Under the pieces are notes generated by a model that searched no databases, was not told the DNA's origin, and saw only the letters and a list, made by a program, of their open reading frames with translations. Positions 1-11,600 of a stretch of DNA of 64,000 nucleotides are shown in pieces. The translations under genes were made by a program, and so were the position numbers. The stretch covers positions 2,331,001 to 2,395,000 of the forward strand of contig JAYKKM010000428.1 of assembly GCA_035772405.1 (NCBI GenBank), read 5' to 3'. The stretch is from Chrysogorgia sp. JL179-B06. Its lineage: Eukaryota; Cnidaria; Anthozoa; Scleralcyonacea; Chrysogorgiidae. The number at the start of each line of letters is the position of its first letter. Position 1 is the stretch's first letter.

Positions 1-391
1 GATTGAGTCTCCAGACTATTGAGATGTAAGGGTAAGCGAGAAGAGCACCAAATAACTGACAGAACCATATCACGAACAGATAACGTTTTGAGGTTGATTG
101 ATGGAAAACATCTTCAACGATACCACACGGATTGGCTGGTCTTCCATGGAATATTACATTGTAATTCTTTGCGAGGAGAAGACAAAAGAGACAAATGAAA
201 GAAGCGGCAACTCCATACGCACGACCAAGCACACCAATTTCATAAATACACGCTGATAGTTCAAAAGTTGATATAATTTCATCAACGAGGTCGTATCGTA
301 TTGATTGAATACATTGCTTCACTGTTATCCGCAGTAAATGTCCTATACTTAACACTAGAACTACATCTACGCCAAATAAGAACAGAGCCAT
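1..391 (-). CDS. Aquaporin-11/12-like channel, first exon, partial at window edge
   Basis: Read leftwards from the ATG at 391-389, the frame stays open to base 1 (130 codons) and runs off the window. The protein opens with a hydrophobic helix (residues about 2-20), then a conserved stretch FELSACIYEIGVLG (43-56), a second hydrophobic span (about 59-74) and the box ANPCGIVEDVF, with NPC at residues 87-89, followed by another membrane span (about 104-125). In AQP11/12 ('superaquaporins') the first pore box is NPC or similar instead of NPA and a Cys-rich stretch precedes it, which fits this order. Members transport water, glycerol or peroxide across intracellular membranes. Seen: the frame and motif. 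Inferred: family. The second NPA box would lie outside the window. It sits on the same strand as AAAS, about 5.2 kb beyond the AAAS stop. Confidence 0.75.
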   Translation of the reverse strand, partial: MALFLFGVDVVLVLSIGHLLRITVKQCIQSIRYDLVDEIISTFELSACIYEIGVLGRAYGVAASFICLFCLLLAKNYNVIFHGRPANPCGIVEDVFHQSTSKRYLFVIWFCQLFGALLAYPYISIVWRLN

Positions 392-1056
392 AATTCGAAG
401 ATATCTTCACTGCAGAACTTTAATATTTAATAACTAGAATATTTAATAACTAGAATATTTAATGATCAACACGCGGTTGATATCCTATCGACCCCCGCAG
501 ACATCATTAAGATTTTACACTGACGTGCTCATCTAACTAAATTTTAGCATTTAAAGGAACGGACAGTTACCTATCGTATTTGTGTATCGTTAACCACCAA
601 GCTGATGTTTTAGTCTTCTAAAACGCTTCAATGGGCACCTTCCTGGTGTACCGGACACAATGACATAAATTACGCCGTAATCTATGTACACAAATCTATC
701 GGTACACAAAGAAGATGCCCATTGTTACGCCATAGACACATCAAGGTTATTTTCTCGGGATTCAGAAGCTTTACAAGAACAAAAACCCTAACCATACCAC
801 AAATAAAAACTCTAGTCCTAACCCTAAAATAAAGAAATACTAACCTTACTTTTAAACTGAACGTTTCAGTTATGTAATATTCTGTGTCCGGTACACGAAG
901 TAGCAGCCAATGAAATGCGTCGATATAAGTAGATTGTCACCAAATTAAAGTCCATCATTAATCAACAGCTGCTATCCGTCTTTGACCGTGACGTCGTTGT
1001 TTTGATAATGCTGGAAGAACGGAAGAGGCGCTACTTTTCGTTCCCTTGTCACTGAA
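392..1056. other. Intergenic stretch, no gene seen
   Basis: Probable upstream region of the aquaporin-like gene. It holds a 15-bp repeated AATATTTAATAACTAG block (429-462), a small inverted pair around GGGCACCTTC / GATGCCCATTG (630-722), and degenerate CCCTAA-like runs (784-826). No promoter motif can be called with confidence. Confidence 0.4.
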
Positions 1057-1097
1057 TTGAAATTAGGGCTGAGAACTCAAATTATTCTAGTTATGTA

Positions 1098-1275
1098 TGA
1101 AAAAGATGGTGTAAAGACCTCTTTCATAATGGCTGACAATCTAAATATTCTTTTATACGCATGCAAATTATCCTTTCTAGCCTCGTTACAAAGCAAAGAT
1201 TCTTTGGAATTACAGACACACGAACGAGGTCAGAAAGGCTTAAATGAACATAAAAGAATATTTAATTTGTGTTGG
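1098..1275. repeat. Short TIR element, family D (copy 1)
   Basis: The sequence GACCTCTTTCATAATGG at the left end, and the block TTCTTTGGAATTACAGACAC inside, recur at 36,212-36,322 and, more diverged, at 60,172-60,350. The element is about 110-180 bp, and AAATATTCTTTTAT near its left end is mirrored by ATAAAAGAATATTT near its right end, so it is a foldback-type miniature element. The short open frame over it (1,057-1,329) is not considered a gene. Confidence 0.55.
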
Positions 1276-1307
1276 ACGGGAGGTAGGTTTCAATATGGCC
1301 GCCATCC

Positions 1308-1692
1308 TGCATCAACGAGTCGATATTAAATAGACTTGCTCCGGGCTCTGATTGGTTCCTCCGAAACAATGAAAATCCTTGCGCGCCAATGGATCCGCAC
1401 AAGTATAAACAACGATCTCGCTCCTAATTATTTCTTGTCATTACTCTCGAATATATCTAAGGTTATATGAAGCAATCGGGGTCCTTACTGGTTCTACTTA
1501 TAGTTATAGGTCGAAAATATCAATCAGTCACTGCTTGAGCGCGAGGACAAAAACGGAACGGACAGGCTTACATGAAGTATCCAGCTTTAGCCATACATGA
1601 AGTTCCATCGTACCGTGAGCGCGCAAGGATTTTCATTGTTTCGGAGGAACCAATCAGAGGCCGGAGCAAGTCTGTATTTATCGACTCGTCTG
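1308..1692. repeat. Inverted-repeat element (MITE-like)
   Basis: The arm at about 1,308-1,390 (GACTTGCTCCGGGCTCTGATTGG, then TTCATTGTTTCGGAGG in complement, AAAATCCTTGCGCGC) returns inverted at about 1,608-1,690. The centre is unique. This is a foldback element in the spacer between the aquaporin-like and AAAS genes. Confidence 0.6.
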
Positions 1693-2040
1693 CATACGAA
1701 TTGTTTGGTTTCCTAATACTAACTCTAACCCCTACCCTAACATAAATTTTAATATTGTCCGGGTATGGACGAGAGGTAGTTTTTAAGATGGCTTTAGTCA
1801 CATTATGAAAGAGGTCTATCAGTGTGATTATCATCGCGAGAGAGCGGGTGGATAACTGACCCAGTGTTAGTTTAGTGCGAGGTTTATTAGGGTTAGGATT
1901 GGATTCATAAGGTTCCTGGATATAATATGAATATATAATATGATACAATAGATCTTCCGAGATGTGCCACAACACCCGATGTTGTACGTCGACCATACGA
2001 TTGTCATTCTGGCGAATGGAGTTGTCTGTTACGTAACCAA

Positions 2041-2270
2041 ATTGACGGTACCGAAAAAAGATGGCGATACATTTAACAGTAAACATTGAATCTCGTAGAA
2101 ATAGCAGAAGATAAAGTTTCAAAAATATTAAGTTTGTTAAAAAGGAAGTTTTTACGTATTTAATTCATGTTTACAAGGTAAACAATGTTTAGCTGTTATT
2201 ACAGGTGATTTAAGGTCACAAAGCATTCTGGTAAAATGTACAGCCGTCGTCTTTTTCGGTACCGTCAATT
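2041..2270. repeat. MITE family A, copy 1
   Basis: It begins ATTGACGGTACCGAAAAA and ends TTTTTCGGTACCGTCAAT, perfect terminal inverted repeats. The interior matches copies at 36,462-36,708 and 40,976-41,097 (CATTGAATCTCGTAGAAATA and AAGCATTCTGGTAAAATGTA shared). All copies are preceded by AATT, which is either a 4-bp target duplication or part of the terminus. Two open frames here (1,568-2,122 and 2,152-2,397, minus) overlap the element and are spurious. Confidence 0.7.
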
Positions 2271-2589
2271 CTTGGTGAACAAGCAAAATGCTTTTACACG
2301 CTTGAACGGCTTGATGAATCACATTTAGATGACAATCGTATTGTGTAGAGTGCAGGAGGATCGGTAAAGTTGCGAATGAAGGCCCGCCCTGACCCACGTC
2401 ACGAGTTTTGTATATATAATTATGGCTGACGTTTCATCCCGAATTAAAAACATAGTCCTAACCCCAAACTTAACTCTAATCTTAGCCCGGCCAACACCTA
2501 ATTCTAACCCTAACTCTTACGAATAATGCTTTATTTTAGAAAAATAACAGCTGATTTTAATTTCGAATTTTATAACTGCCGATAGTCTA

Positions 2590-2785
2590 TGTGACGTCAT
2601 TTCATTCACCTGGAGTACTTCATCTATCGTATATGATATAACCCTTAGTATAATTTTAAACCGGGCAGCTGCAAAACAACTCTATTATATTATGTTAAAA
2701 CATATTACTTTAATATTAAAACAGTTCAAATATAAATTTTTCATGAATATTTAACAGCAATATTACCCCCCCCCCCAGACTAGTA
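2590..2785 (-). repeat. Interspersed repeat; natural empty site of the 32.8-kb foldback element
   Basis: In reverse complement this stretch matches 32,590-32,770 joined to 35,676-35,700, for example TTGCTGTTAAATATTCATG, TAATATGTTTTAA, GAGTTGTTTTGCAG and CGATAGATGAAGTACTCCA. The copy here lacks the 2.9-kb insertion found in the other copy. It carries a 13-bp C run (2,766-2,778). Confidence 0.65.
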
Positions 2786-3437
2786 CGCTTATGATAGGAA
2801 TTATATAGGAAGATATACGACGGCAAATTCGACGGCGATGTCTCCAACCAAAATAATTCTTCATGGAAACAAAGAGAATGTCTGATTTTTAGTCCCAAGA
2901 GACTCTGAGCATTTTTAGGTCATCGTGACGACGGTAACTCGTGGAGAGTTAAGAACGGTTACAGACACAAATAATTTTAGAAACATTTTCTAAATCATAA
3001 AACAAGCTTCAAGTACCACTCTCCTCCGCAGAGGCTTCTTGCGCTTTTATATATACCTATTCGCTTTTCTTTTCTCACAGGGTGTGTTTCGGGGACGCGT
3101 GGAGAGAATAGGGACGCGGAATTGCAAGCGCGCGCGGGAGGACGAGCGCACCCAGGGCGCTTTGCCCACGCTGCCCAAACTGCAGTTTAAAACACTCTTG
3201 AAATATTGAATTAAGTGAGTTGCGTTTTAATATTGTTGTCATATACCAGCCAAATTAGTCTCACAATAAAAGTAAAGGTATTAACAGTTTTAAAAACAGG
3301 ATTCAAGTGGACAAAACATGATGACAGGGACTGTTGGGGGTATTCAAGAGCAGGCCCCCTAATTTCCACAGTAAGTGCTATTGCATACTTGAGATGAAGG
3401 TCAGAATTTTAAACTTTTGAAAGATACTTATTCATTA

Positions 3438-4601
3438 TACAGTGATGGACATTCATCCATGATAATATTTTAACAATCCTTTCAATAGTTAGGGTATAAA
3501 TAAAGCCATGTATATAGAAAGACCTCTTAAACCAGCCTTGATCAAAGATGGCTAATAGAGAACTGACTATCGAGCAAGGATTAAAGCCCTTTCTGATGCA
3601 GGCTGGTCATACAGAGCCATTGCCACCTTGAATAAATTCATGTGCAAATCGTCATAGAACTGGACGCAAAAGAAAATTAACAAAAAACGACGAGCATGCA
3701 CTAAAAATTCTTAGTCTCAGAGATCGTAAAAAGTATTCTAGGCAACTGTGTGATGAGATCAACAAGGCTTTACCTGAAGGGACTTCTATTGCTGCATCTA
3801 CAACCAGACGATACCTGCGTGAACAAGGCCTATAGTTGACAGGGTAGCGTTAAGAAACCTTTACTCAGACAACAAAATCGTGTAAAGCGCCTCAAATTTT
3901 CCAAAGAACAAAGCTAAACCAAAGACGATAGGGTATTATGGACTGACGAATCAAAGTTTGAACTTTTTGGCAGTAATCGAAGGATTTAATATGTGCGCAG
4001 ACGACAAGGTCGTCTAATTGACGACTGCATGTGTCCCACAGTCAAACATGGAGGTGGAAATATGGTTTGGGGTGCAATGTGTGCAACTGGCACAGGGGAT
4101 TTAGTGAAAATAGACGGGATAATGGACAAAAAGGTTTACCATAACATACTCGTTAGGCACGCTGTACCATCCGGACATCGTCTTATTGGCAATAATTTTG
4201 TTTTCCAAGATAATGATCCAAAACATCCTTCCATTACTGTCGAAATTATCTATACGGAGAAAAGAAGCTGCAGGTGTCTCGTGTAAAATCAAAGGAATCA
4301 CTTTGGCTTGTACTAAAAAGATGCTGGGAGAGCATCGACGTTGATGTACTCAAGAAATACATTGATACCATGCCAGAACGATGTAAGGCTGTCATAAATG
4401 CAAAAGGCGGCCATACTAAATATTAGATTAAAGACTATTGTTTTAACAAAGAAATGTGACTTTTTCTAATAAATAACAGCTCTTCAGTGTTCACGGGTTT
4501 GAAATTTTCAGAATAAATTCCTCATTTTGCTGACAGCTATAGTTTAGTTAGTAATTGATGAAATTTGGAAAGTGTTCTAATAATTATGATCAGTACTGTA
4601 T
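3438..4601 (+). mobile_element. Tc1/mariner-like DNA transposon, degenerate
   Basis: The left end (TACAGTGATGG) and the right end (complement TACAGTACTGATC) are similar and abut TA dinucleotides, as expected for Tc1/mariner elements, which duplicate TA. The interior carries the broken transposase described separately. About 1.16 kb. It lies between the aquaporin-like gene and the 3' end of AAAS. Confidence 0.65.
3549..4426 (+). pseudogene. Tc1-like transposase, dead
   Basis: Reading across frames gives MANRELTIEQG at the N-terminus, a helix-turn-helix region with RHRTGRKRKLTKNDEHAL, then WTDESKFELFG (first catalytic Asp, about 3,943), HGGGNMVWGAMCATG, and FQDNDPKHPS (second Asp, about 4,204), and finally a C-terminal stretch ending KGGHTKY. 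These are landmarks of Tc1-family DDE transposases, which cut and paste at TA. There are several stops and frameshifts (for example after NRRI near 3,988). The segment that normally holds DLNPIE with the third acidic residue is missing between about 4,250 and 4,290. The only sizeable intact piece is 3,993-4,286. It cannot encode an active enzyme. Confidence 0.85.
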
Positions 4602-4789
4602 ATCTACCCGAACTACAAAAAAGTGCAAGGATTTGTGGGCTAAATAATAGCCTTATATTAATAGCCATAATCCTTCCTCTAATTTCCCTTATTTATCATG
4701 CATCTAAATCATAAATCGTCCCAATTAATCAGTGTGCAATTAAACGTACATTTAGAGCATGAACACTCGTGATTTATGGAGTCTAGCGT

Positions 4790-4985
4790 GCCTAGCATGG
4801 AGCCTCTTATCCAGTCATCACAAGATCATGCTCGCCACTCGCAGGTCAGCGTTAGATGCCATCCGTCTCGGCTCCAAAATCAACAGAGGTCTGAGACAAT
4901 CTTCTGTAAGTTTCGTTTGGAGCTTAGGTGGATGGCATCTAATGTTCACCCACTCACAGCGAGTACTGGATAAGAGGCTTAAGAC
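4790..4985. repeat. Foldback element
   Basis: AGCCTCTTATCCAGT at about 4,801 is mirrored by ACTGGATAAGAGGCTT at 4,965-4,980, and GATGCCATCCGTCTCGGCTCC by its near-complement at about 4,918-4,945. The frames here are open on both strands because of the palindrome, not because of coding. Confidence 0.6.
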
Positions 4986-5534
4986 ATATAGAAAGCCATG
5001 CACTTGAGGCCCTCGTGGTTTTCTAGATCTATAATATGGTCGGAACACTTAAGAGTGAGTGTCAACCGTCGTGCATTGCGCGTGTTTTGTCATTTGAAGT
5101 GCTTCGTTGCTAACTTGATGTGGTATAAATACTCTGGAAATTCGCCGAGTCTTCTCAGAAAACGATATAGAGGCTTTCTTATTCATCCACAATACAAATA
5201 CATCGACTCGCAACCTGATTTCGCCACTTGGTCTTCCACGCTTCGCGTCAGTCAAGGCTGACATAATTCGAAACGAAAGTCAAGAAAACATTGAGTTTTG
5301 TGAAAAATGCAGAAATAATTAAAGAAAATAGCTCATTTGCAATAATTTGTGAGTCAAATTTGGTTTGTTTGTCCGCTTTTTGAGCTATTAATAGCAGCCA
5401 GACTCTACGCTATTTTAAGTGAGATTTATCGAGGTTGTTTTCAATACAAATATTTGGGTACAATTGATAGATTTATTCTTTACAAATATTTCTAGATATA
5501 CTCACAACAGAACGACAAACATAAGTACATAAGT

Positions 5535-5554
5535 TTATTCAACATAAGTTTATT
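5535..5554 (-). terminator. Polyadenylation signals of AAAS
   Basis: On the minus strand GAATAAAC occurs overlapping the stop codon and again 16 bases on. These AATAAA hexamers are candidates for the cleavage signal, but the first overlaps the stop, so the true site may be further left. Confidence 0.45.
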
Positions 5555-5681
5555 CAAAATAAAGTCCACCAGTACTATGATCTTTTCCATTGGGAAAGAC
5601 ATGAGAATAGTTTGTATTTTGAATAACAGATCTTGGTGAAAACAGCATTGGAATAAATGATACTTTCCCACTTGACCAAAC
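5550..5681 (-). CDS. AAAS: AAAS terminal coding exon 17
   Basis: Residues 465-507: [14 protein letters not shown] matches the GWSTGRIAHIPLYF strand; the protein ends GGLYFE then TAA (5,552-5,550). Acceptor GATGTAG. AATAAA hexamers overlap and follow the stop. Confidence 0.92.
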   Translation of the reverse strand, partial: VWSSGKVSFIPMLFSPRSVIQNTNYSHVFPNGKDHSTGGLYFE

Positions 5682-8600
5682 CTACATCAAAATTACCACA
5701 GATAGTTAGTAACTTATTTTATTATTTGACAATGGCGTCATTTTTCCAAATAAAAGAGCAGAATACACAGTAAATTCCGTATTCTACATTGTTTAGGAGC
5801 TGTATATATAACCCTTGTACAAGGTATATATATGATGTTTTTGAATTTTGTTCTTATATAGGTTAAATAACATTTGAAAATTAGTATAGGTAATCATATG
5901 ATAGCGAGTACAATTAAGGATTTACACCACGAGTGATATTTGAAAATTTGTCAAAATTGCACGAGCCGTTAGGCGAGTGAAATTTGGCAAATTTTCAAAT
6001 ATCACGAGTCGTGTAAATCCTTAATTGCACTCGCTATCATATGATTACTTGTTTATTATTTTCATGACAAAATTACGTTATTAGCCGCATTAAATAATTG
6101 CACTCTCATTTATTGCACTCGAGTGCAATTAATGATTTATTGCACTTTTCTCAGCCAATCAGAATCCAGTAATTTTGTCATGTATATAATAAGTATAGGT
6201 AATCGTACGATAGCGAGTGCAATTAAGGATTTACACCACGAATGATATTTGAAAATTGTGCCAAAATTGCACGAGCCGTTAGGCTAGTGCAATTTGGAAC
6301 AATTTTCAAATATCACGAGTAGTATAAATCCTTAATTGCACGAGCAAAATCATATGATTACTCATTTATTATATGCATGACAAAATTACGACACGTACGC
6401 TTCATCTTCTTCGAAGTCTTTAAAAACGTCTTGTTTCATTACTTGACAACAACCCTTTTCACTCTTGGTGTTCTTTATACTCATTTCAAAATATTTACAT
6501 CAGGAATTTTTAATTCATTGTGTGCCACAAGTCGTTGGAAAAGTGAAAGCTTTCCATTGCAGAATAGGCCACCATTTTGAAACAAACTTGTTCCCAGTGT
6601 CTTCTCTCTTTGCATTTATTGCACTCGAGTGCAATTAATGATTTATTGCACTTCTCTCAGCCAATCAGAATCCAGTAATTTTGTCATGTATATAATAAGC
6701 AATGTTATATAGACAGGTAAACTGCGCAGACAGGTAAACTGCCAAGATTTTTAGTGACGAAATACTGACGTTTCATCAGCCCTTAATCAGAGTAAGACGA
6801 GATGAAATAAAATAAATAGGGCTTATATATATATGCCAAAAGGGTGTCTGTCACAAGTAGAAAGTAGCCAATAAAAATGATATGTGATTTTAGATTTAAG
6901 ATATGTGAGTATTTTTATTGTTAGATGTACTAATCAGATGTAATTTCAATTCTTATCTAGATTTTTACATGTAAAGCGCTATTGGATTTTTTACGAAATT
7001 GCGCTATATAAATTAAATATTATTATTATTATATTACCGTAAACCTCCGAATATAAGCCCCCCACGTATAAGCCCACCAATTTATTAACACACTCACCAT
7101 TCCGAATATATATAAGCCCACCCGTATATAAACCCATGGGCTTATACATGGACAAGAAAAACTAACACGACAACAAGGTTACATCATGCCGTTACCAGAA
7201 AAAGAATTTCATCTTCAAACTTCGAGTGAGGAAGAAGACAACGACGTCGACTATGATGCTATCGTAACAGACAGTACCAGCGGCACTGTCACTGATGAGG
7301 ACTATGACGATATCTAACTTAATAGTATCTTATGCTTGTTTATATGTTAACCTTGTGTTATATTGAAATAAAGTCAATAAATGTTATTACTAACACAAAA
7401 TCTTGTCCGTATATAAGCCCCCCGTATAAGCCCACCAAAAAGTGCTTACGAACGAATATAAGCCCAGGGCTTATATTCGGTGGTTTACGGTATATTATTA
7501 ACTTCAAAACGGTTAACAAATTAGCTGCGATTTATGTCGGACGGTACCTCACTGTGCACAAATCCTTTGAGGATTGCTTCATACAACCGTGCACGAATTT
7601 ACGTAAACGTGAACAAAATCATAGAACAAAGATTTTCGTCGAGTTTCCAGATCACCAACCTTGTACCCACGGTGGAAGGTCGGCGAAAATGGCTCTCCGT
7701 CTTATTCAAATAGATACTGAAATTAATGTAGTATAAAGCTAAAATATATGACTTGGTGTTAAATTGAATACTAACCACGGAAATCAAGGCTCCTTGTTTG
7801 AAATTTCTTTGAAATGAAAGAAGCTGCGGATGACCATCACTTGGCGATCCATGGATGAAACCACTATAATAGGGAGACAATTAAATGGTTCTCTGATATA
7901 TAAAAAAAGAACTCTTCAAATAACGGAGAACATCAACTCTACAATCCATAAAACTAAACATTGAAGAAAAGTTTCAAGGGATTTCCTTCAATAATCGCAG
8001 ATATAGATTATCTCACATAAGTCTAAATATCTCAAGAACAAAGGAAAATATGGAAGAGCTGTAAATTGAAGTTCTTTCAAATAAGACAAACTTAATTTTC
8101 GATTCATTGACACTTTAAATAATATTAAAGATACCATACCACAATTAGGGACAGGTCATTATTTATGGTTAGGGCCGAAGAGAAATTGATGCTGAAAAGA
8201 ATGTCTACCCAACTAAATTAATATCAGAAATTTAACCGTCCTAACCATTTATGAGTAAAGAAAATCTTTTACCCAACGCAAGAAGAAAAAAGTTAGATAA
8301 AGCCCAATTCCCATCATATCGTCAATACAAGTTTTAATAACAAACCCAAATAAATATACAGGCAGATCCTACTGCAACTTTCAAATTATTATCTCCCTAT
8401 ACAGAGCAGGAATCAAAGGAAAACAAGGAGAGGAATACAATAATAAAAGCTAATGTGCAATGATGACTCAGGAAAACTGATGATGATATTCCAATTTTAA
8501 ATGATGAACTCTTAATTTTTTATGTAAATAGCAATGAAAATTTTGCTGGCCAACCCTGCAGAGAAGTGTATCCATTTAGGTCTTTTTTCAGTTACCCAAC

Positions 8601-11600
8601 CATTTTCTCTTCGGTCCCCGGCCATAAATAATGACTGGTCCCTTAGTAATTATATCTTATTGTGTAAAATTTGCATTTTAAGACCCGCCATTAAAATGAG
8701 GGTTGTCCAATACTGTCGAATAGATTCCAATCGTACGATTCGTGAAATTCGTGGGTATGCGTTAGGAGGTGAACATTTTGGGATATGTAGTGGTTAAAGT
8801 GTATCTGAGAGGATAATAGTGGTATGTCTGGTGAAGAAAAAAATGTTGAGGCGGTAGTCGGAAAGTCCGTCCAATCGTCCGATTCGTCCGATCATGACGG
8901 ATCGTGAGATTGGTGAGGTTAACTAGTGTTATACTGCATGTGGCTTAGGTAGAAGAGGTACAGCGAAAAATCCGTCCAATCGTCCGATTCGTCCGATTTG
9001 TCCGATCGTGACGGATGGTGAGATTGGTGAGGTTGACTGAGGGCACACTGCGAAGAGGTACAGCAAAAAATCCGTCCAATCGTCCGATTTGTCCGATCGT
9101 GACGGATCGTTAGATTGGTGAGGTTAACTAGTGTTATACTGCATGTGGCTTAGGTAGAAGAGGTACAGCGAAAAATCCGTCCAATCGTCCGATTCGTCCG
9201 ATTTGTCCGATCGTGACGGATCGTTAGATTGGTGAGGTTAGAAGAGGTACAGCGAAAAATCCGTCCAATCGTCCGATTTGTCCGATCGTGACGGATCGTT
9301 AGATTGGTGAGGTTAACTAGTGTTATACTGCATGTGGCTTAGGTAGAAGAGGTACAGCGAAAAATCCGTCCGATTTGTCCGATCGTGACGGATCGTGAGA
9401 TTGGTGAGGTTGACTGAGGGCACACTACGAAAAGGTACAGCAAAAAATCCGTCCAATCGTCCGATTCGTCCGATTTGTCCGATCGTGACGGATCGTTAGA
9501 TTGGTGAGGTTAACTAGTGTTATACTGCATGTGGCTTAGGTAGAAGAGGTACAGCGAAAAATCCGTCCAATCGTCCGATTCGTCCGATTTGTCCGATCGT
9601 GACGGATCGTGAGATTGGTGAGGTTAACTAGTATTATACTGCATGTGGCTTAGGTAGAAGAGGTACAGCGAAAAATTCGTCCAATCGTCCGATTTGTCCG
9701 ATCGTGACGAATCGTGAGATTGGTGAGGTTAACTGAGGGCACACTGCGAAGAGGTACAGCGAAACATCCGTCCAATCGTCCGATTCGTCCGATTTGTCCG
9801 ATCGTGACGGATCGTGAGATTGGTGAGGTTAACTGAGGGCACACTGCGAAGAGGTACAGCGAAAAATCCGTCCGATTCGTCCGATCGTGACGGATCGTGA
9901 GATTGGTGAGGTTAACTGAGGGCACACTGCGAAGAGGTACAGCGAAAAATCCGTCCAATCGTCCGATTCGTCCGATTTGTCCGATCGTGACGGATCGTTA
10001 GATTGGTGAGGTTAACTAGTGTTATACTGCATGTGGCTTAGGTAGAAGAGGTACAGCGAAAAATCCGTCCAATCGTCCGATTCGTCCGATTTGTCCGATC
10101 GTGACGGATCGTTAGATTGGTGAGGTTAACTAGTGTTATACTGCATGTGGCTTAGGTAGAAGAGGTACAGCGAAAAATCCGTCCAATCGTCCGATTCGTC
10201 CGATTTGTCCGATCGTGACGGATCGTTAGATTGGTGAGGTTAACTAGTGTTATACTGCATGTGGCTTAGGTAGAAGAGGTACAGCGAAAAATCCGTCCAA
10301 TCGTCCGATTCGTCCGATTTGTCCGATCGTGACGGATCGTGAGATTGGTGAGGTTGACTGAGGGCACACTACGAAGAGGTACAGCAAAAAATCCGTCCAA
10401 TCGTCCGATTTGTCCGATCGTGACGGATCGTTAGATTGGTGAGGTTAACTAGTGTTATACTGCATGTGGCTTAGGTAGAAGAGGTACAGCGAAAAATCCG
10501 TCCAATCGTCCGATTTGTCCGATCGTGACGGATCGTTAGATTGGTGAGGTTAACTAGTGTTATACTGCATGTGGCTTAGGTAGAAGAGGTACAGCGAAAA
10601 ATCCGTCCAATCGTCCGATTTGTCCGATCGTGACGGATCGTGAGATTGGTGAGGTTAACTAGTATTATACTGCATGTGGCTTAGGTAGAAGAGGTACAGC
10701 GAAAAATTCGTCCAATCGTCCGATTCGTCCGATTTGTCCGATCGTGACGAATCGTGAGATTGGTGAGGTTAACTGAGGGCACACTGCGAAGAGGTACAGC
10801 GAAACATCCGTCCAATCGTCCGATTCGTCCGATCGTGACGGATCGTGAGATTGGTGAGGTTAACTGAGGGACACTGCGAAGAGGTACAGCGAAAAATCCG
10901 TCCGATTCGTCCGATCGTGACGGATCGTGAGATTGGTGAGGTTAACTGAGGGCACACTGCGAAGAGGTACAGCGAAAAATCCGTCCAATCGTCCGATTTA
11001 TCCGATCGTGACGGATCGTGAGATTGGTGAGGTTAACTGAGGGCACACTGCGAGGAGGTACAGCGAAAAATCAGTTTTACGATTCTAGTATACCTTGGCC
11101 TGTTGGCCACTGGCGCTTTGTAGACATTTAATACGATGATAATATACATTGTCGGCGCACCACGCACATCCAGCCGCACGTGTTGCAACAATAGCAAGCA
11201 CATTTATAGCAACAATATGCGGTCAATAACGTCATGTCATGCCTTGCGGAGTCGGTGCTAGTGCATGGGCATCGTTGATATGTTTTGAAAATATTGTCAG
11301 TCGACAAGACAAACAGACGTCTCTCTCAATTGCGAGACTCCGATTACACAATCATTTTCTTAATCAACTCCATCTAACGCAACAGCCAAGAACCGTAGAG
11401 TTAGTCTGTCGAGTTAGGATTCGAGTTAGGATTCGTTTTAAAATTAAATTCAACGCGCGTTGGCAATTGCCTGACCCTGAATATACTCCTTGTTGCACTC
11501 GTGCTTGATGTGCTTTATTGCGTATAAGAAGCGTATCCGCGTTTGGCGCGGTGTTGAACGGCAACATCGTCAACCATGAAATTTGAAATTGGCACCACTA

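Noticed and set aside
2716..2898. AAAS last exon (a GGTTGGAGACATCGC stretch on minus resembling GW...R)
   Set aside because: No AG acceptor before it, and a far better terminal exon with stop and poly(A) signal exists at 5,550-5,681.
8862..11073. CRISPR-like regular array
   Set aside because: Units are contiguous and nearly identical without unique spacers, and the genome is eukaryotic; it is a minisatellite.
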